64,000 bases of DNA from Nocardia abscessus NBRC 100374 (GCF_000308455.1 NZ_BAFP01000092.1:1-64000), one strand, 5' to 3'; counted from the stretch's first letter, positions 1 to 10,110 are shown. Program-made: numbers and translations. Notes: generated from the letters alone by a model not told the origin.

Positions 1-616
1 CGGCGGCCGCGTCGGCGTCCGACTTCGCCCGCCGGGCGCTGGAGTTCTTGTTGCCCTGGTCGATCTGCGCGCGCCGCAGGCCGTCCAGCACCTGCTGGCG
101 ATTCTTGGAGACCAGGTCCAGCAGCTGCGCCCGATCCAGCGCGACCGCCGGGGTGGCCGCCGCGAGGTAGGTGACCATCGAGTCGGAGCCGGGCCGGGTA
201 TAGACCTGGGTGGCGAACTGGTCGAAGTTGCGCCGCGCCTGGCCGACCTGTTCCGCGGCGCCGGCCAAGGCGAGCTGGGTGTCGACCACCACGGCGGCGG
301 CCGCGTCCGCGGCGTCGCGTGCGTTCTGCAGGTCGACCAGCGCCTTGTTGACGTCTTCACGGCGCTGCGCGACCACGTCGTCGAGCTGCCGCAGCTGGTG
401 GTCGACCGCGGCGACCTGGTTGATCAGGGTGCCGACCTCGGCGACACCGGCGTCGACCTGTGCGCCCGCCTGGGCGATCTGGCCGTCGCTGGGATTTGGC
501 GGAGCAGGTGGCACGGCGGCAACCGGCCCGGTCGTGACCACTACAGCGACCGAGATCAGCAATCCCACAGCGATCGATAGTCGGCGCCGGTAGGTCAGCG
601 CGCCGTTGTTGCGCAT
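1..616 (-). CDS. ripA: RipA-type peptidoglycan endopeptidase, N-terminal part (cut by window start)
   Basis: The reverse strand reads open from an ATG at 616 to the window edge (about 205 residues). It begins with a basic N-terminus (MRNNGALTYRRR), then a hydrophobic signal segment at about residues 13-36. A long charged, Ala/Gln-rich coiled-coil region follows (for example QLRQLDDVVAQRRE, then NKALVDLQNARDAA). This is the layout of the N-terminal domain of mycobacterial RipA, the secreted NlpC/P60 D,L-endopeptidase that cleaves septal peptidoglycan. The catalytic domain would lie outside the window, so the enzyme class is inferred from the N-terminal match and from position: ripA lies beside Rv1476 and acn in mycobacteria. 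A GGAGG ribosome site lies just upstream of the ATG. A RipB-like or other coiled-coil hydrolase is the alternative. Confidence 0.8.
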   Translation of the reverse strand, partial: MRNNGALTYRRRLSIAVGLLISVAVVVTTGPVAAVPPAPPNPSDGQIAQAGAQVDAGVAEVGTLINQVAAVDHQLRQLDDVVAQRREDVNKALVDLQNARDAADAAAAVVVDTQLALAGAAEQVGQARRNFDQFATQVYTRPGSDSMVTYLAAATPAVALDRAQLLDLVSKNRQQVLDGLRRAQIDQGNKNSSARRAKSDADAAA

Positions 617-1070
617 CACACCTCCAAGGACCGGATTCCGCTAATCCTCGAGGGCATCAGGCGAACCATGACGCACCGTGGTCGACAGATGGCCTCTGAA
701 AACACTTATTCCCCATCAGGGACCATTCGAACCGTAAGACACTTCCGTCACCGACGAAACAACATTCACGCAACTATGCGCCCGCGAATCTTGATTGCTC
801 AAAGTTTGCTATTCGCCGCAGACGATTCAGTGAGCTACAGCAGACCAACCGTTCGGAAAATTAGCTGCCTGGAAACCAGTAGCCCGATTGCCCCCCAGAA
901 TCGGGCAGGGGCAGCCTTCACATCGAGCGAAGGTCACGGCGGACTCGCACAGATCGACAGAGGTAGCCGCCTCGGCAGTTCCCGACAGCCGTGGTCGATC
1001 GAGGCGAAGGGCAACCCGGCGAGGATCGAGTCGGCCTCAGCCGATCACGTCGAGGCGCGCTGCGCCGAAC
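617..1070. other. Non-coding gap upstream of ripA
   Basis: This 454-base gap between ripA and the Rv1476-like gene is visibly less GC-rich than its surroundings and shows no convincing gene. It presumably holds the ripA promoter and leader. One clear stem is present: GCCCGATT at 882-889 pairs with AATCGGGC at 899-906 around a 9-base loop, which could end transcription from the gene to its right. I looked for the c-di-AMP (ydaO) riboswitch found before some actinobacterial NlpC/P60 genes and did not see its conserved boxes. Confidence 0.5.
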
Positions 1071-1664
1071 TCAGCTGGTACGTGCGTCGGGCGACTCGCC
1101 CTCCGCCGCCCGCCGATCGCTCGCGACTCGCACCGGCGCGGCCTCGTTCGCCGCTCGCCGGGCCTTGACCCAGTACAGTCCCGCGATGGCCACCGCCGTC
1201 CCGGCCAGCAGCGTGCTGGTGATCGCGGTCCACGACACCGGCTCCGGCGCCTCCAGGCGGGCGGCGAAGATGCTCGCGGCCTCCCCGCTCTTGCCCTGCT
1301 TGCCCTTCGCGGCGTCCTCGGCCCATTCCAGCCGCACCCGGCTGATCGAATCGCTGTAGGTGCCGATCCAGTCGTCGCTGAAGACGACGACGGTGCCGTG
1401 CTGCGTCTTGCCCACCTCGGTGGCCAGGTCCCGTAGGCTCGAGTCGTGTCCTGGATTGCCGGGGACGACCACGATGCTCAGCGGGATTCCCTGCGCTCGC
1501 GCCTCCGCGGCGACGGCGGCCAACTCGGGCTCGTCCTTGCCGGTCAGCGTCGCGACGTGATCATCGGCCAGGTCGGCGGTGAGCGAGCGAACGGTGTCGG
1601 CGCTGACATTGGGCGGCAGTTCGGCGGCCATAGGGGCGAAAACCGAGTTGTGCGGGGCGGTCAT
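1071..1664 (-). CDS. Rv1476-family membrane protein
   Basis: This 197-residue protein has a soluble N-terminal part of about 140 residues, one membrane helix near the C-terminus (about residues 143-165, around TAITSTLLAGTAVAIAGLYW) and a basic tail. The N-terminal part, with its strand SIVVVPGN and the following TVVVFSDDW, resembles a TPM/DUF6676-type fold. It sits exactly where Rv1476 lies in mycobacteria, between ripA and acn, and is transcribed towards ripA. The function is unknown; a role at the envelope is inferred only from the membrane helix and the neighbour. The start at 1664 (MTAPHNS) is chosen because upstream starts would add a segment of uncharacteristic composition; 1712 and 1760 are possible alternatives. 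Confidence 0.8.
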   Translation of the reverse strand: MTAPHNSVFAPMAAELPPNVSADTVRSLTADLADDHVATLTGKDEPELAAVAAEARAQGIPLSIVVVPGNPGHDSSLRDLATEVGKTQHGTVVVFSDDWIGTYSDSISRVRLEWAEDAAKGKQGKSGEAASIFAARLEAPEPVSWTAITSTLLAGTAVAIAGLYWVKARRAANEAAPVRVASDRRAAEGESPDARTS

Positions 1665-1822
1665 CTTCCATCCGGTCTGTCGAGCCGCATCGGCAACCGA
1701 AGCGACGGGCATCCAACACTGCAGGGTCGAGCGAGGTCCCCCTTGCTGGCTCGAAAGCACAGTACGCGACGGAGTGTCGCATCACGCGGGCGCGGCACGC
1801 CGAACCGCCCCCTGGTATTTCA

Positions 1823-1838
1823 CAGGACAAGCGTACTG
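1823..1838 (+). promoter_or_regulatory. AcnR operator in the acn promoter
   Basis: The 16 bases CAGGACAAGCGTACTG fit at every fixed position the motif CAGNACnnncGTACTG, which I recall as the published Corynebacterium AcnR site. It lies about 115 bases upstream of the acn start codon. It overlaps a plausible -10 region (TACTGT at 1834-1839 or TAAGGT at 1840-1845), so bound repressor would block RNA polymerase. The acnR gene follows acn directly. Confidence 0.8.
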
Positions 1839-1951
1839 TTAAGGTCATAGGCGCGAGGAACCTGCGCCCCAGCGGCGCCGGAGCACCTCCGAAGACTCGG
1901 TCGCCGGCACAGCCCCGCCGACGGCCGCCCGCACAGACGAGTGGAGCTGAC

Positions 1952-4771
<2,820 letters not shown>

Positions 4772-4773
4772 TT

Positions 4774-4792
4774 GCGCCGCCTTCGGCGGCGC
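4774..4792 (+). terminator. Terminator hairpin after acn
   Basis: GCGCCGCC at 4774-4781 pairs perfectly with GGCGGCGC at 4785-4792 around TTC, giving a cUUCGg-capped 8-bp stem that starts three bases after the acn stop. There is no U-tract, as is common for actinobacterial terminators. Confidence 0.75.
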
Positions 4793-4809
4793 GTGTTCGC
4801 GCCCCTGAA

Positions 4810-4876
4810 GTCTCGTGTTCGCGCGCCCGAGACTCGCGCCTGCGGCGCATGCGCTTCGGGCACGCGAACACGAGAC
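4810..4876. repeat. Long inverted repeat between acn and acnR
   Basis: GTCTCGTGTTCGCG at 4810-4823 is the exact reverse complement of CGCGAACACGAGAC at 4863-4876. After one mismatch the stem continues for six more pairs (4825-4830 with 4856-4861). A direct copy of CGTGTTCGCGC also occurs at 4792-4802, next to the terminator. The 67-base structure codes for nothing visible. It could be a second terminator, an RNA-stabilising element or a dispersed genomic repeat. Confidence 0.7.
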
Positions 4877-5023
4877 GGGCGCGAACGTCGCTCGTAAGAC
4901 TCACTCCCGGCGGAGTCGCGATCGCGCAAGCGGCCGCATCTCCGCGAGCACCTGGGTTGTCAGTCCCAGCACGCCGTCATCGCGGTCGCTCGGATCACTG
5001 CTCGTATCGCTCGTACTGTGAGA

Positions 5024-5056
5024 ACCCCCGCATCGGTGGACCGTCGATGCGGGGGT
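5024..5056 (+). promoter_or_regulatory. Hairpin in the acnR leader
   Basis: ACCCCCGCATCG at 5024-5035 pairs perfectly with CGATGCGGGGGT at 5045-5056 around a 9-base loop. It ends 25 bases before the acnR start and 15 bases before its AGGAGG-like ribosome site. It may insulate acnR from acn read-through or act as an attenuator. An AcnR half-site (CGTACTG at 5012-5018) lies just upstream, but the matching left half is absent. Confidence 0.6.
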
Positions 5057-5081
5057 CCGTGTTTCCCCACTGGAGGATTCC

Positions 5082-5648
5082 GTGCCCAAGGTCAGTGACG
5101 ATCACCTCGCCGCCCGGCGCAGCCAGATTCTGGACGGGGCACGCCGTTGCTTCGCCGAGTACGGCTACGACGGCGCCACCGTGCGTCGCCTGGAGGAAGA
5201 GATCGGGCTATCCAGGGGCGCCATCTTCCACCACTTCCGCGACAAGGACGCACTGTTCCTCGCCCTCGCCCAGGAGGACGCCGAACGCATGGCCGACGTC
5301 GCGGCCAACCAGGGCATCGTGCAGGTGATGCGCGACATGCTCGCCCACCCGGAGCAGTTCAACTGGCTCGGAACGCGATTGGAGATCGCGCGGCGGCTGC
5401 GCACCGATCCCGAATTCCGCGCAGGCTGGACCCAGCGTTCGGCCGAGCTCACCGCGGCCACCCTGGCCCGCCTGGAACGGCGCAAGGCCGCGGGCGCGCT
5501 GCGTGACGACGTGCCCACCGACGTCCTGCTCGGCTACCTCGATCTCGTCCTCGACGGACTGATCGCCCGGATCGCTTCCGGGCACACCAACGAGAACCTC
5601 TCGGCCGTATTGGATCTCGTCGAAGCTTCGGTTCGTCGCAAGCAGTGA
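5082..5648 (+). CDS. acnR: TetR-family repressor of aconitase (AcnR)
   Basis: This 188-residue protein has an N-terminal helix-turn-helix of TetR type (about residues 10-55, with ATVRRLEEEIGLSRGAIFHH) and a C-terminal ligand/dimer domain. It occupies the position of Rv1474c in mycobacteria and of acnR in Corynebacterium, where the product represses acn in response to iron and citrate-type ligands. A full AcnR operator lies in the acn promoter of this window, which supports the assignment. The start is GTG 5082, preceded by GGAGGA. It ends 15 bases before the convergent hydrolase gene. Confidence 0.92.
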   Translation: MPKVSDDHLAARRSQILDGARRCFAEYGYDGATVRRLEEEIGLSRGAIFHHFRDKDALFLALAQEDAERMADVAANQGIVQVMRDMLAHPEQFNWLGTRLEIARRLRTDPEFRAGWTQRSAELTAATLARLERRKAAGALRDDVPTDVLLGYLDLVLDGLIARIASGHTNENLSAVLDLVEASVRRKQ

Positions 5649-5663
5649 GCGCTCCCCCGCCTC

Positions 5664-6458
5664 TCAGAACGTCGTATTGATGTACTCCGCGGCGTGCGTT
5701 GTCCACGGGACGTTCGTCCCCGGCATGTGCTGGTGGTTGTAGAGGACGTGCTGGCCGTAGGGCCAGGGGGTGAGGTAGCCGACGACGCCGCGGACCGCCG
5801 CGGTGTAGCGGTCGAGATTGCCGATCGGGTCGCGCAGCAGAATCTCGAGCAGTTCGGCGAAGATCAGCGGCGCGATGTCTCCGATGCGAGCCCCTTCGAC
5901 GAACGAGAACGGCGAGATACCCACGTTGATGATGCGCAGCGGGGAATTCGACGGGGACGCGGTGATGATGTCACCGGGATTGGCGTACTCGCGCACCGCC
6001 ACCGAGGCCGGCCACGCGCCCCGCTGCCCGTGCAGGCCGAAGGTGTTCGCCGGGCAGAGATTTCCGACCGACTGCCCGGCCCGGCGCAAGGGATTGGCGA
6101 TGCCGACCACGAAAGCGATCTCCAACGGTGTGCCGTCGACGTTCTTGTACTTTCCCGACTGGACGCCCTCCAGGATCCGGCTGGCGCAGATGCCGCCGAG
6201 CGAATAGCTCAGCAGCCCGCAGACGTTCGGCGAGTCCTGGATCGCCTGCACGCCCGCGGCGATGCCGCGCCGCACCGAGGTCTCCAGCGAAGGCCCCCAT
6301 GCCTCCGGCACGGGGCCCACCGAAGCGGGCCAATCCGGTTCGAAGCAGCTGAACTTGCCGGTGTCGAGTAGTTTCGTGACGTCGTGCAGCATGCCCGCGG
6401 GCGTTCCGTCGGAGTTGCGCGGCTCGCCGGTGCCGCGGAAAGTGATGATGTCGATCAT
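5664..6458 (-). CDS. Lysin-B/cutinase-like serine hydrolase
   Basis: This 264-residue alpha/beta hydrolase looks like the catalytic domain of mycobacteriophage lysin B, which cuts mycolyl-arabinogalactan esters, or of PE-PPE/cutinase relatives. It opens with the strand IDIITFRGTGEP. The nucleophile elbow is SYSLGG (Ser86; the first Gly of GxSxG is Ser here). ANPLRRAG (about 121-127) and REYANPGD (about 156-163, a likely acid) recall the lysin-B motifs GNP and REYANPGD, and a His-rich stretch near the end (YNHQHM) could supply the catalytic His. I see no signal peptide and no peptidoglycan-binding domain, so it may act inside the cell or on soluble esters. The start has a strong AAGGAGGA site. 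Substrate is unknown. Confidence 0.72.
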   Translation of the reverse strand: MIDIITFRGTGEPRNSDGTPAGMLHDVTKLLDTGKFSCFEPDWPASVGPVPEAWGPSLETSVRRGIAAGVQAIQDSPNVCGLLSYSLGGICASRILEGVQSGKYKNVDGTPLEIAFVVGIANPLRRAGQSVGNLCPANTFGLHGQRGAWPASVAVREYANPGDIITASPSNSPLRIINVGISPFSFVEGARIGDIAPLIFAELLEILLRDPIGNLDRYTAAVRGVVGYLTPWPYGQHVLYNHQHMPGTNVPWTTHAAEYINTTF

Positions 6459-6619
6459 CGTGTCCTCCTTGCCCCAACCGCACCGACCCCTTCGGCACGC
6501 AATCTCAAGGTAGACCTGGGCGCCGCTGCTGACACGAGTATCGGGCTACCTCATCGCGGCACGAGTTCTCCCACGTAGAGCGCGATTCGGCGGATCGGCG
6601 GCTGCGCGAGCTATCGCCG

Positions 6620-7126
6620 CTACGCGTCCGGTTCCATGCTGCTCAGCAGAATTCGCGCGATTCGGTCCAGTTCTGTCCGTTCCGCTACGGTGAGCACGGA
6701 CAGCATCCGGGTCTCGTTCGCGACGTGCTCGGTGACCACCCGGTCCACCAGTTCCCGCCCTGCCTCGGTGAGGGCCACGCGTACCGCTCTGCGGTCCTGC
6801 GCGTCCGCGACCCGCCGCACCAGCCCCGCCGACTCCAGCCGATCCAGTCGTCCGGTCATGCCCGCCCGGGAGAGCATCAGCGTGTCGGCCAGCACCGACG
6901 GGTTGAGTTCGCACGGCTCGCCCGAACGGCGCAGCGCGGCAAGCACATCGAATTCGCCACGCTGCAGGCCGTGCTTACCGAACACCGCCTCGATCTCGCG
7001 CTGCGCCACCAGCCACAGCCTGCTCAGGCGGCCGATCACGCCCATCGCCTCGAGGTCGAGGTCCGGCCGTTCGCGCCCCCACTGCGCCACGATCGCGTCG
7101 ACGGCGTCCGTTTTTCGCTCGGTCAT
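6620..7126 (-). CDS. MarR-family transcriptional regulator
   Basis: The 168-residue protein has the MarR winged-helix layout: GEFDVLAALRRSGEP, then the recognition helix region (LADTLMLSRAGMTGRLDRLES), then a wing with DRRAVRVALTEAGRELVD. It is divergent from a cupin gene, and the 70-base space between them holds inverted repeats, so it probably represses itself and the cupin gene. The start at 7126 follows TAGAAT with 7 bases between, which fits a leaderless transcript. The ligand is unknown. Confidence 0.9.
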   Translation of the reverse strand: MTERKTDAVDAIVAQWGRERPDLDLEAMGVIGRLSRLWLVAQREIEAVFGKHGLQRGEFDVLAALRRSGEPCELNPSVLADTLMLSRAGMTGRLDRLESAGLVRRVADAQDRRAVRVALTEAGRELVDRVVTEHVANETRMLSVLTVAERTELDRIARILLSSMEPDA

Positions 7127-7155
7127 GGACAGGATTCTATTCGCCGGGATATAGT
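7126..7155 (+). promoter_or_regulatory. Cupin gene promoter
   Basis: TGGACA at 7126-7131 and TATAGT at 7150-7155, separated by 18 bases, form a good -35/-10 pair pointing at the cupin gene. The -35 box overlaps the marR start codon and the -10 box touches the left arm of the MarR palindrome. Confidence 0.6.
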
Positions 7156-7186
7156 TCGGTGGCGAATTATTAGTCACCGAACTAAT
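7152..7186. promoter_or_regulatory. MarR-type operator
   Basis: TAGTTCGGTG at 7152-7161 is the exact reverse complement of CACCGAACTA at 7175-7184. Inside the right half, ATTAGT (7169-7174) and ACTAAT (7181-7186) form a tighter palindrome. The site lies between the divergent marR and cupin genes and overlaps the cupin -10 box, as expected for a repressor site. Confidence 0.75.
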
Positions 7187-7196
7187 GGAGATCGAG

Positions 7197-7700
7197 ATGA
7201 CCCTCCCCACCCCGCGCAAGGACGTCGCGGTCCGGCAGCCGCAGGACGCGGAGATCCTGCGCACGACGGCGGTCACCCTGCGCCTGCTGATCGACGCCGA
7301 AGAGGCGGGCGGCGGGCTCAGCACGCTCGAGGTCACCATGGATCGCGGAGCGGACGGCGCGGCGCCGCACTATCACACGCGTTCGGACGAGCTGTTCTAT
7401 GTCGCCGACGGCGAATTGCAACTGCTGGCCGGTGACCGGATCGTCACCGTCGGCGCGGGCGGTTCGATCGTGGTGCCGAAGTTCATGCCGCACGCCTTCG
7501 GCGCCGCGCCGGACAGCACGGCACGGATCCTGATCGCGCTCACTCCCGGCGTGCAGCGGTTCGAGTACTTCCGGCTGCTGGAACGGATGGCCGCGGGCGA
7601 ATCCACGATGGCCGATCTCGCCGCCGCGCAAGACGAGTTCGACAACCACTTCATCGATGCCCCCGCCTGGTGGGCGGAGCGCAACGCGAACCGCAGCTGA
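7197..7700 (+). CDS. Cupin-domain protein
   Basis: The 167-residue protein carries one cupin barrel. Metal-ligand motif 1 is visible as APHYHTRSDELFYVADGE (His, His, Glu) and motif 2 around PKFMPHAFG. Such single-cupin proteins are small-molecule dioxygenases, isomerases or binding proteins. The C-terminal 60 residues (YFRLLERMAAGE onward) match quercetinase/pirin-like relatives only loosely. The start at 7197 is preferred over ATG 7185 because GGAG sits at the right distance before 7197 and 7185 falls in the operator. MarR control is inferred from the shared palindrome. Substrate unknown. Confidence 0.82.
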   Translation: MTLPTPRKDVAVRQPQDAEILRTTAVTLRLLIDAEEAGGGLSTLEVTMDRGADGAAPHYHTRSDELFYVADGELQLLAGDRIVTVGAGGSIVVPKFMPHAFGAAPDSTARILIALTPGVQRFEYFRLLERMAAGESTMADLAAAQDEFDNHFIDAPAWWAERNANRS

Positions 7701-8101
7701 GCTCGCCGGACTCCCGGATTTGTTGGGAGCAACGGAATTCGAGCACAGAGATGACGAAGCACCGCGCATGCGGGCGGAAGAAATACGATGCCGCGCGCGG
7801 AAGCGGTCGTCTCCGAGCCCCGGTCCGCACCACCGCCGCGGTGCGCGAAAGTACAGATGCACAGCCGCCAATATCGGGCTATGGGCACCGACGCGCAGCG
7901 CGTCGGAATAGCTCGATGATTGCGCCGTACGCGTTTCCAGACTACCGGAAATCTTTCGGCCCTCGGCGCTTGTCGATCGGAATTCGGTTTGCCGCAGGCC
8001 GGGAAATCTCGCGATCCGAGCCGACGCGGACCCTTGTCGCGATATGATCGCTCACACGCTTGGGGGTCGTGGCAAATCGTGAGCAGATCGGAGAAAAGGC
8101 T
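7701..8101. promoter_or_regulatory. Intergenic region with promoter of the graspetide-like cassette
   Basis: No gene is supported in these 401 bases. A near-consensus -10 box TATGAT lies at 8043-8048, about 54 bases before the start of the precursor-like gene, with no clear -35 box. GGAG (8 bases before ATG 8102) is the ribosome site. Confidence 0.5.
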
Positions 8102-8557
8102 ATGACCGACGCAATCCGCCTTCCCGGGACGACGCCGAAAGGTGACCGCGTTCCCCCGCTCCAGGGTCTGCTGGTCGCGGAATCGGACCGCGAGATCAGC
8201 GTGCGCGTCGCCGAGGGAACGTGGACGTTCTGTCGGTCGGATGTCCTACGCGTGGTCGATTCCGCAGTGCCGCAGTCCGATCAGGACGGCCGACCGGTGC
8301 TCGTGGACATCCGCGCGGGCGCCACCGCCGACTTCACCCGCAGGCTGCGCATCGATCTGATCGATCGGCCGATGACCATTCCGGAGTCGCCGTCGGAGGC
8401 GCTCGGCGACGACCAGCTGCGGCAGCTGACCGAAATCTGGGCCGACCGCCTGCAACTCGTCGACATCCCCGGCGCGAGCGGGGCGACGTTCACCTACTGT
8501 CAGACCAGGTCGATCGACGGCAGCGACGACGGCATCAACTGCGACAGCCTCGACTGA
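8102..8557 (+). CDS. Candidate graspetide precursor / ATP-grasp substrate protein
   Basis: The 151-residue protein is not recognised as a known family. Residues 20-124 look like a folded domain (LLVAESDREISVRV, then VDIRAGATADFTRRLRIDL, then QLRQLTEIWADRLQLVDI). The last 25 residues differ in character: TFTYCQTRSIDGSDDG continues to Asn-Cys-Asp-Ser-Leu-Asp at the end. This tail holds Thr129, Thr131, Thr135, Ser137, Ser141 and Ser149 as possible acceptors, Asp139, 142, 143, 148 and 151 as possible donors, and Cys133 and Cys147. An ATP-grasp ligase of the MvdD type starts 11 bases downstream. Together this suggests a ribosomal peptide whose C-terminal core is cross-linked by ester or amide bonds. 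It is longer than usual graspetide precursors, so the folded part may serve as leader, or the protein may be an accessory partner. ATG 8102 has a GGAG site. Confidence 0.6.
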   Translation: MTDAIRLPGTTPKGDRVPPLQGLLVAESDREISVRVAEGTWTFCRSDVLRVVDSAVPQSDQDGRPVLVDIRAGATADFTRRLRIDLIDRPMTIPESPSEALGDDQLRQLTEIWADRLQLVDIPGASGATFTYCQTRSIDGSDDGINCDSLD

Positions 8558-8568
8558 GCGGCAGGCGG

Positions 8569-9531
8569 ATGGCCGCACGCCGGCGGAGTTCGGTTCTGAT
8601 CGTTTCCGAATCCGATGATCTACACGCCACCGCGATGGCGGCGACGTTACGAGAACACCACGGGATCGGCCCGATCCAACTCGACCTGCGTGATTTCCCC
8701 CGCGAATCCGGCAGCTTCCGATTGGACCGGCTCGGCACCGCGCGCTCGCTGTCGCACCTGATCGGCCTCGACGACGTCCGGTCGGTGTGGTGGCGGCGCC
8801 CGCATCCGGCGCGGGTGCCCGCGGGTGTCCGTGCCTCGGACAACGATTTTCGCCAGGCCGAGTGCGATGGATTCATCCAGGGCCTGCTCTGGTCCATTCC
8901 CGCCTACTGGGTCAACGACCCCGGGGCGGACCGCACCGCGGGACGCAAGATCGTGCAACTCGAGACGGCGCTGCGGGCCGGGTTCGCGGTGCCGGAGACG
9001 TTGATCACCAACGACCCGGACGAGGCGCGCAGCTTCGTCGAATCCCGGCCCGGCCCGGTCGTTTACAAACGCACCGGTACCAGCCGGGCGGAGTTCGCCG
9101 AGACCAGGATCATCTCGAAAGACGATTTCGGCAGGCTGGCCGCGATCCGCTCGGCGCCGACCACCTTCCAGGACTACGTCGACGCCGTCTGCGACCTGCG
9201 GGTGGTGTGGGTGGACGGCGTCGAATGGACCGTGCGCATCGACTCGCAGGCCGGCGTGGGCAAGGTCGACTCACGCCTGGACACCTCGGTCGATTTCACG
9301 CCCGACCACCTGCCCGCCGCGGTGAGCAAGTCCCTGGCCACCCTGATGGGCGCGCTCGGGTTGTCCTTCGGTGTACTCGACATACGGCTGGGCCGCGACG
9401 GCGAGTACTACTTTCTCGAGGTCAATCCGCAGGGCCAATTCGCCTACCTCGAGGTCAAGACCGGTCTGCCGATCTTTCGCAGTCTGGCCAACCTGCTGGT
9501 GGACGGTGACGGCACGGTGGCGGGCTACTGA
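8569..9531 (+). CDS. MvdD-type ATP-grasp peptide ligase (graspetide synthetase)
   Basis: The 320-residue protein has the layout of the ATP-grasp enzymes that make omega-ester or omega-amide bonds in microviridins and related graspetides. An N-terminal domain carries VWWRRP (residues 73-78), followed by VNDP (115-118), KIVQLETALRAGFAVPETLITNDP (127-150, given here as one helix-strand unit), and VVYKRTG (164-170) with a nucleotide-binding Lys. C-terminal motifs follow: DLRVVWVDG (209-217), IDSQ (224-227), FGVLDIRL (267-274) and the Mg-binding strand YYFLEVNPQGQ (280-290), then the tail LPIFRSLANLL. It follows the precursor-like gene by 11 bases, so the two are one operon. Its last 7 bases overlap the convergent DHFR-like gene. 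No protease or transporter gene is adjacent. Confidence 0.85.
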   Translation: MAARRRSSVLIVSESDDLHATAMAATLREHHGIGPIQLDLRDFPRESGSFRLDRLGTARSLSHLIGLDDVRSVWWRRPHPARVPAGVRASDNDFRQAECDGFIQGLLWSIPAYWVNDPGADRTAGRKIVQLETALRAGFAVPETLITNDPDEARSFVESRPGPVVYKRTGTSRAEFAETRIISKDDFGRLAAIRSAPTTFQDYVDAVCDLRVVWVDGVEWTVRIDSQAGVGKVDSRLDTSVDFTPDHLPAAVSKSLATLMGALGLSFGVLDIRLGRDGEYYFLEVNPQGQFAYLEVKTGLPIFRSLANLLVDGDGTVAGY

Positions 9532-10097
9532 GCCCGGCGATAGGTCTGCAACAGCACGCCCGAGGCACGGAACGCCACGCTGTCCACCAGCCGCAGCCGC
9601 CGCGGCGCGATGCCCTCGAACAGCGGGCGGCCCCCGCCGAGCAGCACCGGAAACACCAGCAGCCGAAGCTCATCCACCGCGTCCAGACGCAGGAATTCCT
9701 GCGCGGTGCGGACACCGGCGAACACCACCACCGGCTTGCCGGAGCCGTTCTTCAGCTCCGCGATGTCGGCGGGCAGGTCCGCGCCGATCCGGCGCGCGGG
9801 CTGCCACGGCAGCTCCAGGTCCGGCCGGTGCGACAGCACGAGTTTCGGCAGCGCGTTGACCAGCGGCGCGAGCATCGCGTCCCCGGGCGTCGCCGGATTT
9901 CGTTGCGCGTCGGGCCAATACTTCGCGAGCAGCTCGTAGGAGGTGCGCCCGAAGATCTGGGCATCGACGCCGCCGAGCAGCTCGGCGAGGTAGGCGTCCA
10001 GTTCGGGGTCGTCGACTTCGATCCAGTCGAGCGCTCCGTCCGGGCCGGCCGCGTAGCCGTCCAGTGTCACCATGATCTGCAACAGCACGTTGCGCAC
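9525..10097 (-). CDS. DHFR-like (RibD C-terminal domain) reductase
   Basis: This 190-residue single-domain protein belongs to the RibD_C/dihydrofolate-reductase-like superfamily. It begins RNVLLQIMVTLDGYAAGPDGALDW, shortened here to the diagnostic MVTLDGYAAGPDG, and contains IFGRTSYE, an NADPH-region strand KPVVVFAGV and the C-terminal DELRLLVFPVLLGGGRPLF. Such stand-alone proteins are common in actinobacteria and their substrates are mostly unknown. It is not the housekeeping FolA. A 9-bp inverted repeat lies directly upstream and may control it. Confidence 0.85.
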   Translation of the reverse strand: MRNVLLQIMVTLDGYAAGPDGALDWIEVDDPELDAYLAELLGGVDAQIFGRTSYELLAKYWPDAQRNPATPGDAMLAPLVNALPKLVLSHRPDLELPWQPARRIGADLPADIAELKNGSGKPVVVFAGVRTAQEFLRLDAVDELRLLVFPVLLGGGRPLFEGIAPRRLRLVDSVAFRASGVLLQTYRRAQ

Positions 10098-10110
10098 CGC
10101 GAGGTTCCTT

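Noticed and set aside
617..1070. c-di-AMP (ydaO) riboswitch before ripA
   Set aside because: The conserved boxes of the motif could not be found on the reverse strand.
668..1436. Plus-strand frames left of acn
   Set aside because: They are antisense to the Rv1476-like gene or have Arg/Ser-rich shadow composition and no ribosome site.
8569..9531. ATP-grasp enzyme as RimK or glutathione synthetase
   Set aside because: The WWRRP, TNDP and LEVNPQGQ motifs and the adjacent precursor-like gene fit graspetide ligases better.
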